Shown here: positions 32,309 through 47,424 of the stretch, piece after piece | How positions within the stretch are numbered: the stretch's first letter is position 1 | Layout of the letters: each line of letters opens with the position of its first letter | Source of the DNA: Telopea speciosissima | Lineage: Eukaryota; Streptophyta; Magnoliopsida; Proteales; Proteaceae | Direction of reading: 5' to 3' | Length of the DNA: 64,000 nucleotides | Assembly: GCF_018873765.1 (NCBI RefSeq) | Contig: NC_057925.1 | Location: forward strand, 8,939,568 to 9,003,567 | Position numbers and translations under genes: made by a program | Notes under the pieces: model-generated | Database searches by the model: none | What the model saw: only the letters and a program-made list of their open reading frames with translations | Told to the model about the DNA's origin: nothing

Positions 32309-35200
32309 TGTCACGCCCCTATTCTAGACAAGGAATATAATATCATATAAAGGGTGACTAGGACGATGCGTGTCATCCTACTAAACCGCCCGGATCACTG
32401 ACACAGTGTCCCAACGCATAGTCATAACCAATATTAACACAATATAATATCAGAATGCAGGAAAAAAGAATATTACATTCCAAAGATCAGTAGTATTGCG
32501 GAAGCGTATAAAATCAAATAGTTACAAGATGTTCAAAGGCTAGATGATAAATACAGTAGTTAGTTACATTTCCAATGACCATCTAATAACTATCAAAAGG
32601 GTATAACAGTAAATATTTCAACATAGGCCTAAGCCCCAAAAGTAAATAAAAAAGGGATCAAGTCCCGAATATCCTCACGGCCCGTAGGCACAATCATCGC
32701 AAGGACACCGTCGCCATGTTCCTCAAACACGGCTCCCGCTCCTCCTCACCAATCTCATCGTATCCCGAGGGCTGAACTCCAAGTCCCGCGAGATATCCGT
32801 CACCCGCATCATAATCTAAAAGTGTACGCACGAGGGGGTTAGCTCCACGAGCGGTGAGGGGATGGGGATGCACAAACACGCAATTCACATAGTCCAATGA
32901 TGCATGCACATGTTAAGTCCATTTTTCTACCTAACAAACAACTAAGTCAATGGTATATGCTATCGTGACAACTCGGGAGACAACGTGGGTCACTTAACTT
33001 ATCGTCACAATGAAACCTCAATTGTCACCCGGGACCTACGCCGATCGAAGCCTCCAAGACCACTCAGTAGCGGACCCACGATAACCAATACTACCATGAT
33101 TGGCCTCTCCCACCTCCACGAGAATCCGGTGTCTGATTACCCAACACCTAAACCCTGTTGGTAAGGATCGTAGAATAAGGGTGTGAAATCCTAGCATGAG
33201 ATATACTACATGCAAGTCCTATAGTCCCAGAGGTAATCCGGGTGCATCAACTTTTCATCGATTTAGTGCCCGATTACAAGACGGCACGCGCATACTGATT
33301 CAACATGACATTCAACATAGTGACTTCATAAAAATATATATAGTATCCGGGGTTCCGCACGCACCCATCGCACGAGACCCATCAAAGTAAAACATCTCCA
33401 ATCCACATTATAACAATCATATATAGAAGTATGCAATATACGCAAGCATGCTTAATAATTTATAATGATGACATAATATACAATGCAATAATAATATCAA
33501 ACCCAAACAACCAAACCCATTCACAATGTATATGCCAAGCACCAAGATTATAAGTTGTCGCCTCGATCAAGTAATAAGCCACAAGATGGATATATTAACC
33601 TAAACAAAGAGTAAAATAAGGTTAAACGAGCAAAGGGAAAGGATCCCCAAAATGTCTCCCATAATCACTTAAGTACAAGGTTTCAGAAACATAGTGGTTG
33701 CAGGAGTGGTTTCATGCCCAAATTCCGCAACCACAGGTAAATCCTAGGAAACCAGGGCTTAGGACTGATCTCGATTAAGGGCGGTTGCGGTGTGGTTTCT
33801 CGAGAAAATGAAACCGCCCATAAATCCGAGCTTTCAGGGGCCTTCTCGGGAGGTAATTTCGGGAGGTTTCTCGCAGTGCGAAACCACATGTAAATCCTCA
33901 CACCTGCAGGTCCAAAATCTAAAGGATCCCCCTCCAAGGGTTCCATTTTCAAGTGGTTTAAAGCATAGGAACATCAAGGAAACTCCATCCTAAGCTCATT
34001 AGGGTCCTAAGACCTCTCTAGGTCCATTCAATCACAATAGATTCAAGAGAAGGAACCGAGAAGAACCTAACCTAAGCATAATGGGGTCCAAACCTTAAAT
34101 CTCTCAAATGGAATGAGACCACTAACATTAGAGCTCATAATGGAGTGAAATAACTCCACCATAGCCTAGGATTTAAGGTTCCATCGATTCCTTAGGTTCC
34201 AAGAGAGCTCTAGGTCGAATCTCTCCCATTACCCAACCCCTTTTAAAACCCAAAATAGAAGAAGGAAGAAGCTTCAATGGCTTACCTACCCCCAAGATGA
34301 GAGAGCTCCACGATTTATGGCTCCAAGAGATGGGGTCTCAACCTTCCACCAAGCTTCTCCACCTTCCTCCTCCTCTTTCTCTCCTCTTTCTCTCCTCCAT
34401 GATTTAGGTTAGACGGGAGAAGTAATTGAGAATTGAATGTTTTCTCCCCCTTTGGCTTATTTATAGAAAGTGGGTCTTGGGTCTCTTAAGCCAAATGGGT
34501 CAAGAGCTAAATGGGTTGACCCATTTGTTCTATATGGGTAAGTGAATGGAATAACCCACCCTTGGGTCAATAGGGCTAAATGGGCCTTTAGTGAAATGGG
34601 CCATACAAGTTAAATGGCTTCTTAAGTTAAATGGGCCTGCCCACAACTTTAATTAGGGAATAGCCCACTTTAAGATGGGTTCATATGAGATGGGTATAAG
34701 TCCCCAATGTACTTCCCAAAGGTAAGTGGGATCCGACCTTAAAATGTTCCCTTCTCTCATGAAATAGCTCGAGCGGTTCAGGCCTTGACCCGTACTTCGA
34801 GGTCACCAGAAAAGAATAAATAATAAATCTTGAGGGCTAGAACTTACTTTTTCTCTGTCATGGTTTATTACCCATGACCCCGAATAGCTTCGCCACGACA
34901 ATGTCAAGCTCATCACTAAACGAATTATCCAACTGAGGCGACGGTCCAGGAAGCTCTCTCCTAAACTCCTCGCTTCCCGGGCTGGTACTTGGAGGATAAT
35001 CAACGAAGTCGCCATCAACGAACTTTCCCCACTGGCGGTTGAGGAATCTTTCCTCCACAGGCAAACCCGTACTGTGGTCAATAATTTTGTAGCTCGGTTT
35101 GACCATCATGGAGAACAGGTCACCAGCATACATGGCAGCGGTATCTACACGTCTCGAGAAGAAATAATATTTAATTATATCCCGGGGTACGGGTATAACA
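32309..35200 (-). repeat. 5' LTR of the chromovirus
   Basis: It has the same termini as the LTR at 21579-24464 and would contain the element promoter on the minus strand. The hairpin-like GGTTTC/GAAACC units recur near 33695-33900. The frame 34858-35403 (minus) crosses the LTR border into the flanking gypsy leader and is not a gene. Confidence 0.92.
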
Positions 35201-35205
35201 CCAGC

Positions 35206-35743
35206 GATCGGATTCTGACTGGAACTTTCGACGAATGCGGGTTGTTGGACACAGTCTGAATGGCCTGTGTCCATCAGTCCGAGAGGCCGATACCTCAGGG
35301 GGAAGAAGTTCCAAAGGCCGAACTGGCTCTGGTAGAGCCGTTTGCCTTTGGGCCGTAATGAGTTCTTCAAAACGGGTTTCCTGACGGTCCAGGAATTGGC
35401 CAAAACGGGCTTGTTCGCTATCCGTGGACTGGTTCACTGCTGTGATCACATGGAGTAAATCCTCAGCAACTGGCCTGATAGCAGTCACCAAGTGCCTCAT
35501 GTCTGTAGACACAGGTTCGAGGGTATTATGCATACCAGTTTCAAACTAATGCGATAGCTCCTCACCACTACTGGTGTCCTGTGAATCGGTCCCTTCGGTC
35601 TCACGACCATCCTTAAAGGCTATCGGGTTTACTAGTTCGTCCTCTATGACCACTTCTTTCCTTCTGTGGGTTCGTGTTGTCTTCTTCTTTGGACCCATTA
35701 TAACTCCTTAGTCTATGAGTGTCCCATTGGGCGTGCCAAAATG
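35206..35743 (-). mobile_element. Leader/gag start of an older gypsy-type element (insertion target)
   Basis: On the minus strand, TTTTGGCACGCCCAATGGGAC (35721-35741) resembles the PBS-leader of Tat-like gypsy elements, with an LTR end ...CACCAACA just beyond (about 35744). An ATG near 35700 opens MGPKKKTTRTHRRKEV, a basic gag-like start, interrupted by one stop. Then an acidic, helical segment (frame 35171-35533, VSTDMRHLVTAIRPVAEDLL) runs up to the chromovirus junction. No matching piece is recognised on the left of the chromovirus, so this element is partial. Confidence 0.5.
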
Positions 35744-36740
35744 TGTTGGTGCTTTTTCCAACACTCTCACAAAATGGTGCAGGAATGGTATAGGTGCGGG
35801 TGTGCCAGAATCTTTGACGCAGGTTCAAACGAGGCTAATATTGTCTTATATGACTTTCAACTAGGGAAATTAGGGTTCCCTCGTGCCTGAGTAACTCTAA
35901 GGACCTTTGGATCAGACTAAAGAGCGTAGGCCTCAATTCCCATGTGATATTACCCATATAGCAAAATTTTTATGTTGTTCATAAATTGCATAGTGGCATG
36001 TTGATCAGGAGAACCGGTCCAATAAATTATTTCTATGGGTTTCGTTTCTTTTTTATTTTATTCCACAATATGAAAACCAATATAAATACATTTTAGTAAA
36101 TGATAGTCCAAATCAATCATATAATCCACTATGTGTTGGCTTGTTACCTTAATATTATCAGCAGTCCTATATCTCTTCTCTTCAAAATCTTGTGACTTTT
36201 CAACTAATCTCTATTTTGCCATATAATGAACTTCATTTTATCTAATACCTAATCAAATGAATAAAGGATTGGCATGGATTAAGTGCCCAAAACTTAAGAA
36301 TCAAGCTGCCTTCTTTTCTTGTGATAGGGGAAAGTATTTACACATAATCCACGTGTATTGGCATCTCAGGAGTATCTCACAATTCGTATAAATGAGTCAC
36401 ATGGTCTGGGAGGATAGAGAATGTCAGAAAAAGAAAAGTATGAGAGGACATGCATTGCAGAAAGTATGTGTATCATTTTTTTTAAATTCCTTTATTTAAG
36501 ACTAAAATTTAAAAATTCAATACAAGACAATTATTTGTGAAAATTAGCACCATGTATTTTTAACAGGTTAAAAAATTAAAAAAAAGGCAACACAAGAAAA
36601 AGAAGAAATGTCCCCTCAGCCTCTACCCACTTTTAAACAAATCATGGGAGTTAACAGTAATCAATTTTCTTTACCACTTAATAAGTAAAATATTTAAATT
36701 TTTCTGCTAAGTGGTCAATGCCATCGATGTCTATCACATC
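35744..36740. other. Possible LTR of the older element, then intergenic
   Basis: 35744-35900 could be LTR (plus strand starts TGTTGGTGC). The other end was not located. Beyond 35960 the sequence is AT-rich with no gene. Confidence 0.3.
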
Positions 36741-37469
36741 TAGGGATGTAAATGGATTGAATTGGAATATAACACTCCATGTATCTGCATCCGATTAACT
36801 TCTGAATGGATTCGGATAGTTTTCAACAACCAAATTTCAGATACAAAATTTCAGCTATCCATTTGCATCACTAGTGGAGTCTGGAGAGTGAAGTCGTGAG
36901 TCTAAAGAAAGCAACAGTGTAGTCTCATTATCTGTGTTAAGCTGCAGAGAATTGGAGAAGACAAAAATTTGAGAAGACAAGAAGGTAAAGGGTTAAATCC
37001 ATTACCCCACTAGGATCAATGTTGAAATGTCATATCTGAAATTTCATAGATTTCATAATGAATTTTTTCTCATTTAATTTTTTTGTTAATCACTTGCAAT
37101 ATAACAAGATAAAGGGTTAAGTCCATCACCCCACTAAGATCGATGTTGAAATGTCATATATGAAATTTCATAGATTTCATTATGAATTTTTTCCCATTTA
37201 TTATTTTTTTTGGTTAATCACTTGTAATATAACACCAATTGATATGGGTATTTTAGTATTATAAAATATTATTTAATCTTCTTTTAATATTGAAACATAA
37301 ACGGAGCATATAATATTCATTCTGAAATTGAAATATTCGTATCCACATTCAATTAGCTTTTGATCAGGTTTCAAATAGTTTTCAAAAATCAATTTTTCGA
37401 ATACGAATTCCTCTAAATAGATACGAACACAACTAAATATAGATTTTCAATTAACCACTTGCATCCCTA
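36741..37469. mobile_element. hAT-like MITE containing a tandem duplication
   Basis: The termini TAGGGATGTAAATGGATT (left) and TAGGGATGCAAGTGGTTAA (right, reverse-complemented) agree closely and continue with AATTG-AA. A clear 8-bp target duplication was not found. Inside, a unit of about 125 bp (36984-37107 and 37108-37237) is duplicated in tandem, with AAAGGGTTAA, ATGTTGAAATGTCATAT and GAAATTTCATAGATTTCAT in both. No reading frame of note. Confidence 0.6.
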
Positions 37470-38190
37470 GTCCTATCTCCTTCAGAAGAAGAATTGGAGC
37501 CAAGTATCCACAACTACATATAGAGATAGGTACACTCAATTTGATGGAAAATAGCCATATATGGTGGTAGTTGGTTATCTTTCTTAAACCCACATGAAAG
37601 ACTTCCTCCAAGTCCCTATAACCCAGTAACTGCATGTGTGTGTAACTAAATATAGATATATTTGGATGAAAATAGCCATATATAGTTACAGTTGAATAAT
37701 CACCAGTCCATATAACCCATTGATGGCATCTCTCTCTTCTTCTTCTTCTTTCTTTTTTTTTTTTTTTTTTGAGGGGGGGTTGTGGTGGGAGGGTTTTAGC
37801 AGTAGCAACAGACAGAATTTGTTGATGAAAGGGCATGCCTGCAAAATTTAACATATCTACAGCCACAACCACCTTCCCTTTCCTTCTAAACTCATTTCTC
37901 TCATGCAATTCCCTTATCATCAAACACAAATAGCAAGGTGTAGCCCATTCAGAAACATAAGACAACCTAATCATCAACCCTACTACTTCCCTCTCCTCCT
38001 ACCCAAGATTCAAGAGAGAGAATATAAAGAAATTCAAGTATCCATATGAGGGATAAAATAATTAAAGAGGAGAAGAAAGAAATGGGTAAAGGGAAAAGAA
38101 AAAAGAGAAATTTGTAGACAAACAGAAGTAAAGGGAATTTCTTTCTTTACTTTTCATTTTTCTCAATTACTTCCTTTTCATTAAAATGTT
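37470..38190. other. 3' flank of the kinase gene
   Basis: It contains a partial duplication (GATGGAAAATAGCCATATATGG near 37541 and GATGAAAATAGCCATATAT near 37665) and a CTT/poly-T tract at 37735-37770. The 176-codon minus frame at 37447-37977 runs through this low-complexity DNA and is not supported as a gene. Confidence 0.4.
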
Positions 38191-41730
<3,540 letters not shown>

Positions 41731-42330
41731 ATATCAGAGCATATATTTTCCCAAATTTTTTCGATCTCCGAACAAATCAAATCCCAAGATTTGAAAGGGA
41801 GATCAAACACAAATAGTAAGGGGGAAAGAAAAAATAAATAAAATCTAAAGCTCCTGTTTTTCTTATCTGCAGAATTTTCGGAATCCACGTTCAGGCATAA
41901 CCTCAAGAACCCAATGTCATCTCAGAACATTCGGGGCTCTGAAGGCAGAATACGCTGGAGAAACGAACAGATAAAACCTTCCAGGAAGGACAACAGAACA
42001 AACCTTCGTCTACTAAAAATAGTCAAAACCCAGAAAGCAATAGATTAACAGATCGAAAACCCACAAGATTTAATGATTCCCTCGCGTAAGAAGGAAGAGC
42101 AATACGATAAAAACCCAGATGGGTTAAAGACCCACAGGTGATTTAATGGAACAAAGGAGTTATTGTAAGGCAAGATGAGGATGAAAATAGAAATTTAAAA
42201 TGTGAACACAGAGGGTCAAAGCTCTTAGGCAGAGACATATCTGTCTTTAGCTTTGTATATCTCTTCTTTGCCGAGTTCGTCTAAATCTTCTGTCCTGAAT
42301 TAAATGAGAGAGAAAGAAGAGGAAGAGGAT
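41731..42330 (-). promoter_or_regulatory. Putative 5' UTR and promoter of the CDPK gene
   Basis: Sequence immediately upstream of the start codon is A/G- and T/C-rich on the minus strand, with a GAGAG tract reading into the (CT)n at 42331. A 5' UTR intron is possible (TTATCTGCAG-like acceptor on the plus strand is in the wrong orientation, so none is called). No clear TATA box was fixed. Confidence 0.35.
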
Positions 42331-42354
42331 CTCTCTCTCTCTCTCTCTCTCTCT
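42331..42354. repeat. (CT)12 microsatellite upstream of the CDPK
   Basis: Uninterrupted CT repeat about 600 bp upstream of the CDPK start. GA/CT tracts are frequent in plant promoters and 5' leaders. Confidence 0.9.
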
Positions 42355-44115
42355 GTCTTCCCAAAATGTCCAAAGAAGCTCCGAATTTCAGCATCAGCGA
42401 AAAACAGAAACCTCCCTAGAAATGCCCCTGATTTTCCACTAATATTTCTTGATGCCATTGAAATTTTTCTTACGATAATACCCCCTTCTCCCTTCTGAAA
42501 TGACAGAAATATCTATGCTTTCTAGAAGAACCAACTGATTGGCAAGAAAATAGAAATTGTGTTCTCTGTTTTAAGTTTATTTTAGTTTCATTAAAAAATA
42601 AAAACTTATCCTACGGATAAGGATTACAGGAAAGGACCGATAGGAGGTTGATATGTTTGTCCTCTCATTTGAGGGTTGGCTCTACAGTTATATGTAGGTA
42701 CAGATGGAATGTGTACCTACGACAGCCTGGGTTTTTTGCTTGAGTCACGTTCATAATCAAACCTTGTTCATGCAATTTGGTTCTCCTCTAGCCATGGCGG
42801 GAGTTTAAGGGTCCAACTCTGTAAAACAAGAGTGATTGTGATCATTTAGGTTACAAAAAAATCAGGGCCTTAGTTTTCGATAAACTCAACATTTAGACCG
42901 ATTATAAGGAACTAGTGGCATGGATGAACCAATTTACTGTTGAATGACCATAGGAGACTCTCTCTCTCTCTCTCTCTCTCTCTCCCTTCTGTTATTGTCA
43001 TTTGAGAACTTATGTATTAAAAATCAGTCTAGAGATCTTATAAACCCAACACACATATTAGTAGGCTTGGCCAAATCTAATTGGTGCTCATCAGACAAAT
43101 TGGATGTTGTTTCTGATTTTCTTTAATTAAATATAAGCTTTTTGGGTATGTCATTTTTTGTTGTGTGTTGATATACATTGTTGTAGGCAAGGATCCATGT
43201 AGTTGATCCCATTTAGTTGGGATAAGACTGAGTTGTTTTATAAGTTTTCTTTTCTTATAAAAAAAAATACAAATGGAATGTTGGAGTTTTCATCCTCCCA
43301 TTGGTCATGCATGCATACTTGTAAGTAAATAAATGATTGAATTCAATCTGATTTAACTTGAAAATGGCATGTGATCATAGTCTTTAAAACAGGACCGATG
43401 GTTGAACCAGGAAGGACCTAGCTCTTTTTTTCCTAGGTTTTTGCTTATGTGAAGGAGGAAAATGGGAAAAAAAAAACAATTAATATGACATAGAAAAACC
43501 ACTACTACAAGCAGTACTACACCTTTGATCGTAAAATATCGATTGCTTGTTGAACTAGGGTGAAGAGAGAATCTCTTCATACAATGTGATATACCATTAT
43601 GATTGGACACCTAGAGCTTTGAATATCATCATTAACTCCCACCCTCTTTATGAAAATTTAAAATATTGTTTTTCAGTCCAATCGGAAGGTCAAATTCCAT
43701 GGATTAAGAGGCTCAACTCAACCAAATCACAAACTTAAAAAATAAAGTGTCCGTATTTTTTTATTATTTAACCACTGACTAGACTCAGTTTTAAAAACCA
43801 TGATTGGGATTAGAGAACCAATTTCACAGATTGAAATGAGTTCTGATTTTCAAAATAATAAAACCAACAGGCCATGAATTAATGTTATGGTTTTTTTATT
43901 TTTGAAGAATAACTTAAGATTTTTTATTTTTTTTTTTTTTTTTTTGTGTTTCCTTGGTTCTCCTTCCATTTGGTTGTCCAAAAACAGCAAATATGAACTC
44001 TATATTTTTTTTTTGGTTTTTTGCATCTTCATTCAAATTAAAAAATGTTCTTCTAGCAATAATGAGAGATTTTCTTCAGTCATATGAAAAGTTGATTTGG
44101 TTATTTTAGTCATTA
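42355..44115. other. Intergenic, microsatellite at 42959-42984
   Basis: Contains (TC)n at 42959-42984 and long poly-T runs near 43928-43945. Frames at 42304-42498, 42944-43126 and 43887-44087 are products of these simple repeats. No gene. Confidence 0.45.
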
Positions 44116-44159
44116 GATAGAAAGAGATACTACACCAAAAAAAAGATAGGAAAAGATAC
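44116..44159 (+). mobile_element. Ultra-short LINE-tail insertion
   Basis: GATAGAAAGAGATAC (44116-44130) and GATAGGAAAAGATAC (44145-44159), with two mismatches, flank the 14-nt insert TACACCAAAAAAAA. Confidence 0.45.
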
Positions 44160-44176
44160 CATTTGGATGTGAATAA

Positions 44177-44815
44177 TAGAAAACCATCTCAACCATATGA
44201 TTGATCATGCACTTCACTCTCAACTTGTAATTTCAACAGTCTAAATTGTATCATTTTTTATTTTTTATTTGAATAATTTCATAGAAATTTATTTAAAATT
44301 GGTGAATAACTTAAATTTTGATATGAATAAAAGATGATGTAGACAATGCAGCCAAAGGTTAAGTGACAATCAAACTGCGACTTGACAAGTTTAACTACTC
44401 AATAAAGAATTTGGCTTCTTTTCTTCATTTTTTCTCCCCATCAAATTTCACAAGATTTTTAATTTTTTTATTGCAACATATAATTTTAAATTTTCGGAAA
44501 AAAACTTTCTCATGACATCAAAGTACTATTTCTTCTCACATGAGGTTTTTTTTTTTTGAGAGGCGGGGGGGGATTTCAATTATAGAAAACCACCTCAACC
44601 GCATATAGCTGATCATGCATTAATTAGACTCTCACTTTGTATTTTCATGAGCCTAAATTGTATCATATTTTTTTTATATGAATCACTTCGTAGACCTTTA
44701 TTTTAAATATGTGAAAAAGTTAAAATTCGATATGAATAAAAAATGATATAGACAATGTCCCCAAAAGTTAAGTGACAATCAAACTACGACTTAGTAGGTT
44801 TAACTACTCAATAAA
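44177..44815. repeat. Direct duplication, units about 240 bp
   Basis: 44177-44415 and 44581-44815 share ATAGAAAACCAYCTCAACC, GATCATGCA, CCTAAATTGTATCAT, TTAAGTGACAATCAAACT and TTTAACTACTCAATAAAGAA. The units are diverged and non-coding. Confidence 0.65.
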
Positions 44816-47190
44816 GAAACTAGTTTGTTTTCTTTCCTTCAAATTTTTTTTGTTGCATAAAATTGACACATGGTCAATGTAGATTGTAAACAACAACCAA
44901 TAAAAAAAAAAAAAGCATTCATAAGGAAAGATTTTTCTTTTTTCAAGGGGTGGGGGTCAGAAAATGAAAAACTTCTATTTTAAATTGAAAAAACAAATTG
45001 CATCAACAATAGTATCTTTTATCCATCCCCAAACTTGCTTCCTTTAATATTTATTTTGGTTTGTTTCTATATTTCTCTAACAAATTTTTTGGGCATCTAG
45101 GTGTACTTACTGGTGTCATATAAAAGAACTACACATCATAGATGAAAACAGAACTCACATACCAAAGTAGAAAACCACACCTTAATATGATTTTTGTCAA
45201 TTTATTTTCTTAAATATTTTTGGCTTTTCTTTCATTTGCTCGAAATTTAACCTCTTGTTCGCTCAAGCAAGACTGAGGCTAATTATTTGTACCCCTAAAA
45301 AAAAAAAGTTTTTGACATATGGTGTCATGAAGTTTTAACGGCAACTTCATAGAAAGAAGCAAATCAAAACACCTGATGGACCTATTTTCAAATGTTTCAA
45401 GTAATAATAATAAATCGAAGATATACGTGGACTAAAAAAATTCCTAAATATTTTTGGCTTTTCTTTCATGAGTTTGAAATTTATCGTCTTGTTCACTCAG
45501 GCAAGATTGAGGTTAATTTATTATCATGAAATTAAATTATCTTTCAAGGAATCTTTTAAATTCTTGTCCTTCTAAAGCTATGTAGAAAACATAATAATAA
45601 TGGATCTTATTTTGACTTCTAGTTTCCAATCCAAACACTTATTTGTTTTTTTTTTTTAATGAGTCCATATCAAATATCTTGGTTAGGGTTTCAGGATACA
45701 CAAAATTACAAGTCTTTGTTTGGTTCTTATTAGGATTTGTTTAGGGTTTTTCACATGGACATGGTCTTGGCAGGTGGGTTCAATTCTAGGTATCACTACC
45801 ATTTGTTCTAAATCAAATGAATATGGTTCACATCATTCAACCATACTAGATTTATGGATTAAATTCTCTATGCTTCTAAATCTGAAGGGGTAATTTTGTC
45901 AATTAAAAAATTGGGGCTGTTTTAGTAAATACATTGAATATCTAGCCCTTTCAATTATAGGGTAGAAACAAAAGTTTTGTGACCAAACGCAGCAGGCGAT
46001 GTTTCCAACTGTGGAATGGCAATATCGTAATTTAAACTTTACAAAAGGGGCTAACTTGAGAGTTCCTTACTCTCCCGCTCCAACCTGGCGGCGATCATTA
46101 TCATCCATTGGCCGAGATACCCGTGAAACGGGAGACGTTCTAGAATCTAATACCCTAGGCTACTTCTAGGTTGGGTAATTATCCATTTTCCCACAGTCTA
46201 AATTACCCCCAGTTCTTTCAAAAATGACAACATATCCATGCTTTCATCATGAGAAAAATGGTGGCTAAGGAGAATATACGAAAGGGTAATCACGTCAATA
46301 GAAAAATAATGGGTTGGAACGCTTTTCTGCACCGCTTAAAAAGACTTTTCGTACTTTATGGGACCCACACAGGATAGGTCCCCTCCCTTCAGATTCGTCC
46401 GGATTCAACAAAATACAGATATGGAGTAGATGGGTATTCTTGTAATACGAAAGGGCTTTTGTGTCAATAGAGAATGTTTGAATAAAAACAACTTTGCCTC
46501 CAAATGAAGTTGTTGTTGGGATATTTTCGTCATTTCTCTTAAAAACTGAAAATCCGTCAAAAGCATCCCTGTCTCCTCCAACCTGGGAGCCAAACTAGAT
46601 GATTTGACTTCGAATATTCTGGTTTCTAGAAGGTTTCAACTTCGCATTATGATTCTATCTCAGTTTTCTAACCGTCCAATTGGCATCGGATATCTAATCA
46701 TATGAGTCATAAGGGATCCAATGTGTGGAGCGAGCATCAGCTACATCGCAATTGAATCATCTTTTGTGCTGATCGTGCGATCAACAAAAAAGGGCGTTCC
46801 CAGTGCATAAGGCCCCATCACTGCTGGTTTTTTTTTTTTTTTTTTTGCCCTTGGTCCATACCGATCCATTGATATAGGATTGCCCCAAAATCACTATCGT
46901 CGACCATCGAAACCAATACAGATTGGGCAATTCCAACAATCCGATATCAATCCCTGAAACCATTTTGGGGAGGGTCATAATGTATGGAGCCTCATCTCCA
47001 TTTTGTGGAGATGCTATTTCAACTTGAACCCACGACCACTAGGTCGGAATAAAGCAACCTTAGTTGTTAGGTTATGTTAATTGTACATTTTAAATTAGGT
47101 GATAATTACACCGATGTGGCCAATAAATGATGAAAATTGTCTTCAATTTACAACACATGGAAAATGAGGAATCATTATCCCCTTCAATTC
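44816..47190. other. Intergenic; one more direct duplication
   Basis: 45210-45290 and 45444-45523 share AAATATTTTTGGCTTTTCTT, TCTTGTTC and CAAGA(C/T)TGAGG. Sequence near 46850-46960 has diverged TATCG/GATATAGG words. No supported gene. Confidence 0.4.
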
Positions 47191-47191
47191 G

Positions 47192-47302
47192 CTGCCCTCT
47201 CCAATTCCTCCAATTCCTCACATCGAGGCGGAAATGACCACCCTACTCCCTGCCCGAGGTGAGTTCCACTTCCCCTTATTAGAGGAATTGGAGGAATTAG
47301 AA
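47192..47302. repeat. Inverted repeat with MITE-like core
   Basis: AATTCCTCCAATTCCTC near 47201-47217 is the exact reverse complement of GAGGAATTGGAGGAATT near 47282-47298. The centre has GAAATGACCACCCTACTCCCTGCC, similar to the core of the MITE copy at 19830. It may be a distant relative. Confidence 0.5.
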
Positions 47303-47375
47303 GTGCCCGCGACTTGGAGGTGATAATTATTCGAAAAATGAGTAGGAGAAACCCCCGTAAATTTATACAGTAATA

Positions 47376-47424
47376 AAGGAAAAATGATGGTCTTTTTTTT
47401 TCGGTAGAAGGAAAAACGATGGTC
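47376..47424 (-). mobile_element. Ultra-short LINE-tail insertion with 17-bp TSD
   Basis: AAGGAAAAATGATGGTC (47376-47392) and AAGGAAAAACGATGGTC (47408-47424), one mismatch, flank TTTTTTTTTCGGTAG, which on the minus strand is CTACCG plus A9. Confidence 0.6.

Larger units (their letters stand above)
21574..35205 (-). mobile_element. Complete Ty3/gypsy chromovirus (Tekay/Del-like), minus strand, with TSD
   Basis: The element proper is 21579-35200, flanked by the exact 5-bp duplication CCAGC at 21574-21578 and 35201-35205. It has long LTRs (21579-24464; 32309-35200), a tRNA-iMet-type PBS, a PPT, and gag-PR-RT-RNase H-INT-chromodomain in that order on the minus strand. Domain order identifies Ty3/gypsy; the C-terminal chromodomain and large LTRs suggest the Tekay/Del chromovirus lineage (assignment inferred, no tree made). 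The coding region has many frameshifts. Between PBS and gag lies an unusual 3-kb leader with an antisense ORF. It inserted into an older gypsy-type element (35206 onward). Confidence 0.92.

Noticed and set aside
34858..35403. 181-codon minus-strand ORF
   Set aside because: It spans the border between the chromovirus 5' LTR and the flanking element, so it is a chance fusion; its LTR part is repeated in the other LTR.
37447..37977. 176-codon minus-strand ORF downstream of the CDPK
   Set aside because: It runs through a poly-T/CTT tract giving a K/R run, overlaps a local duplication and the end of a hAT-like MITE, and has no recognisable domain.
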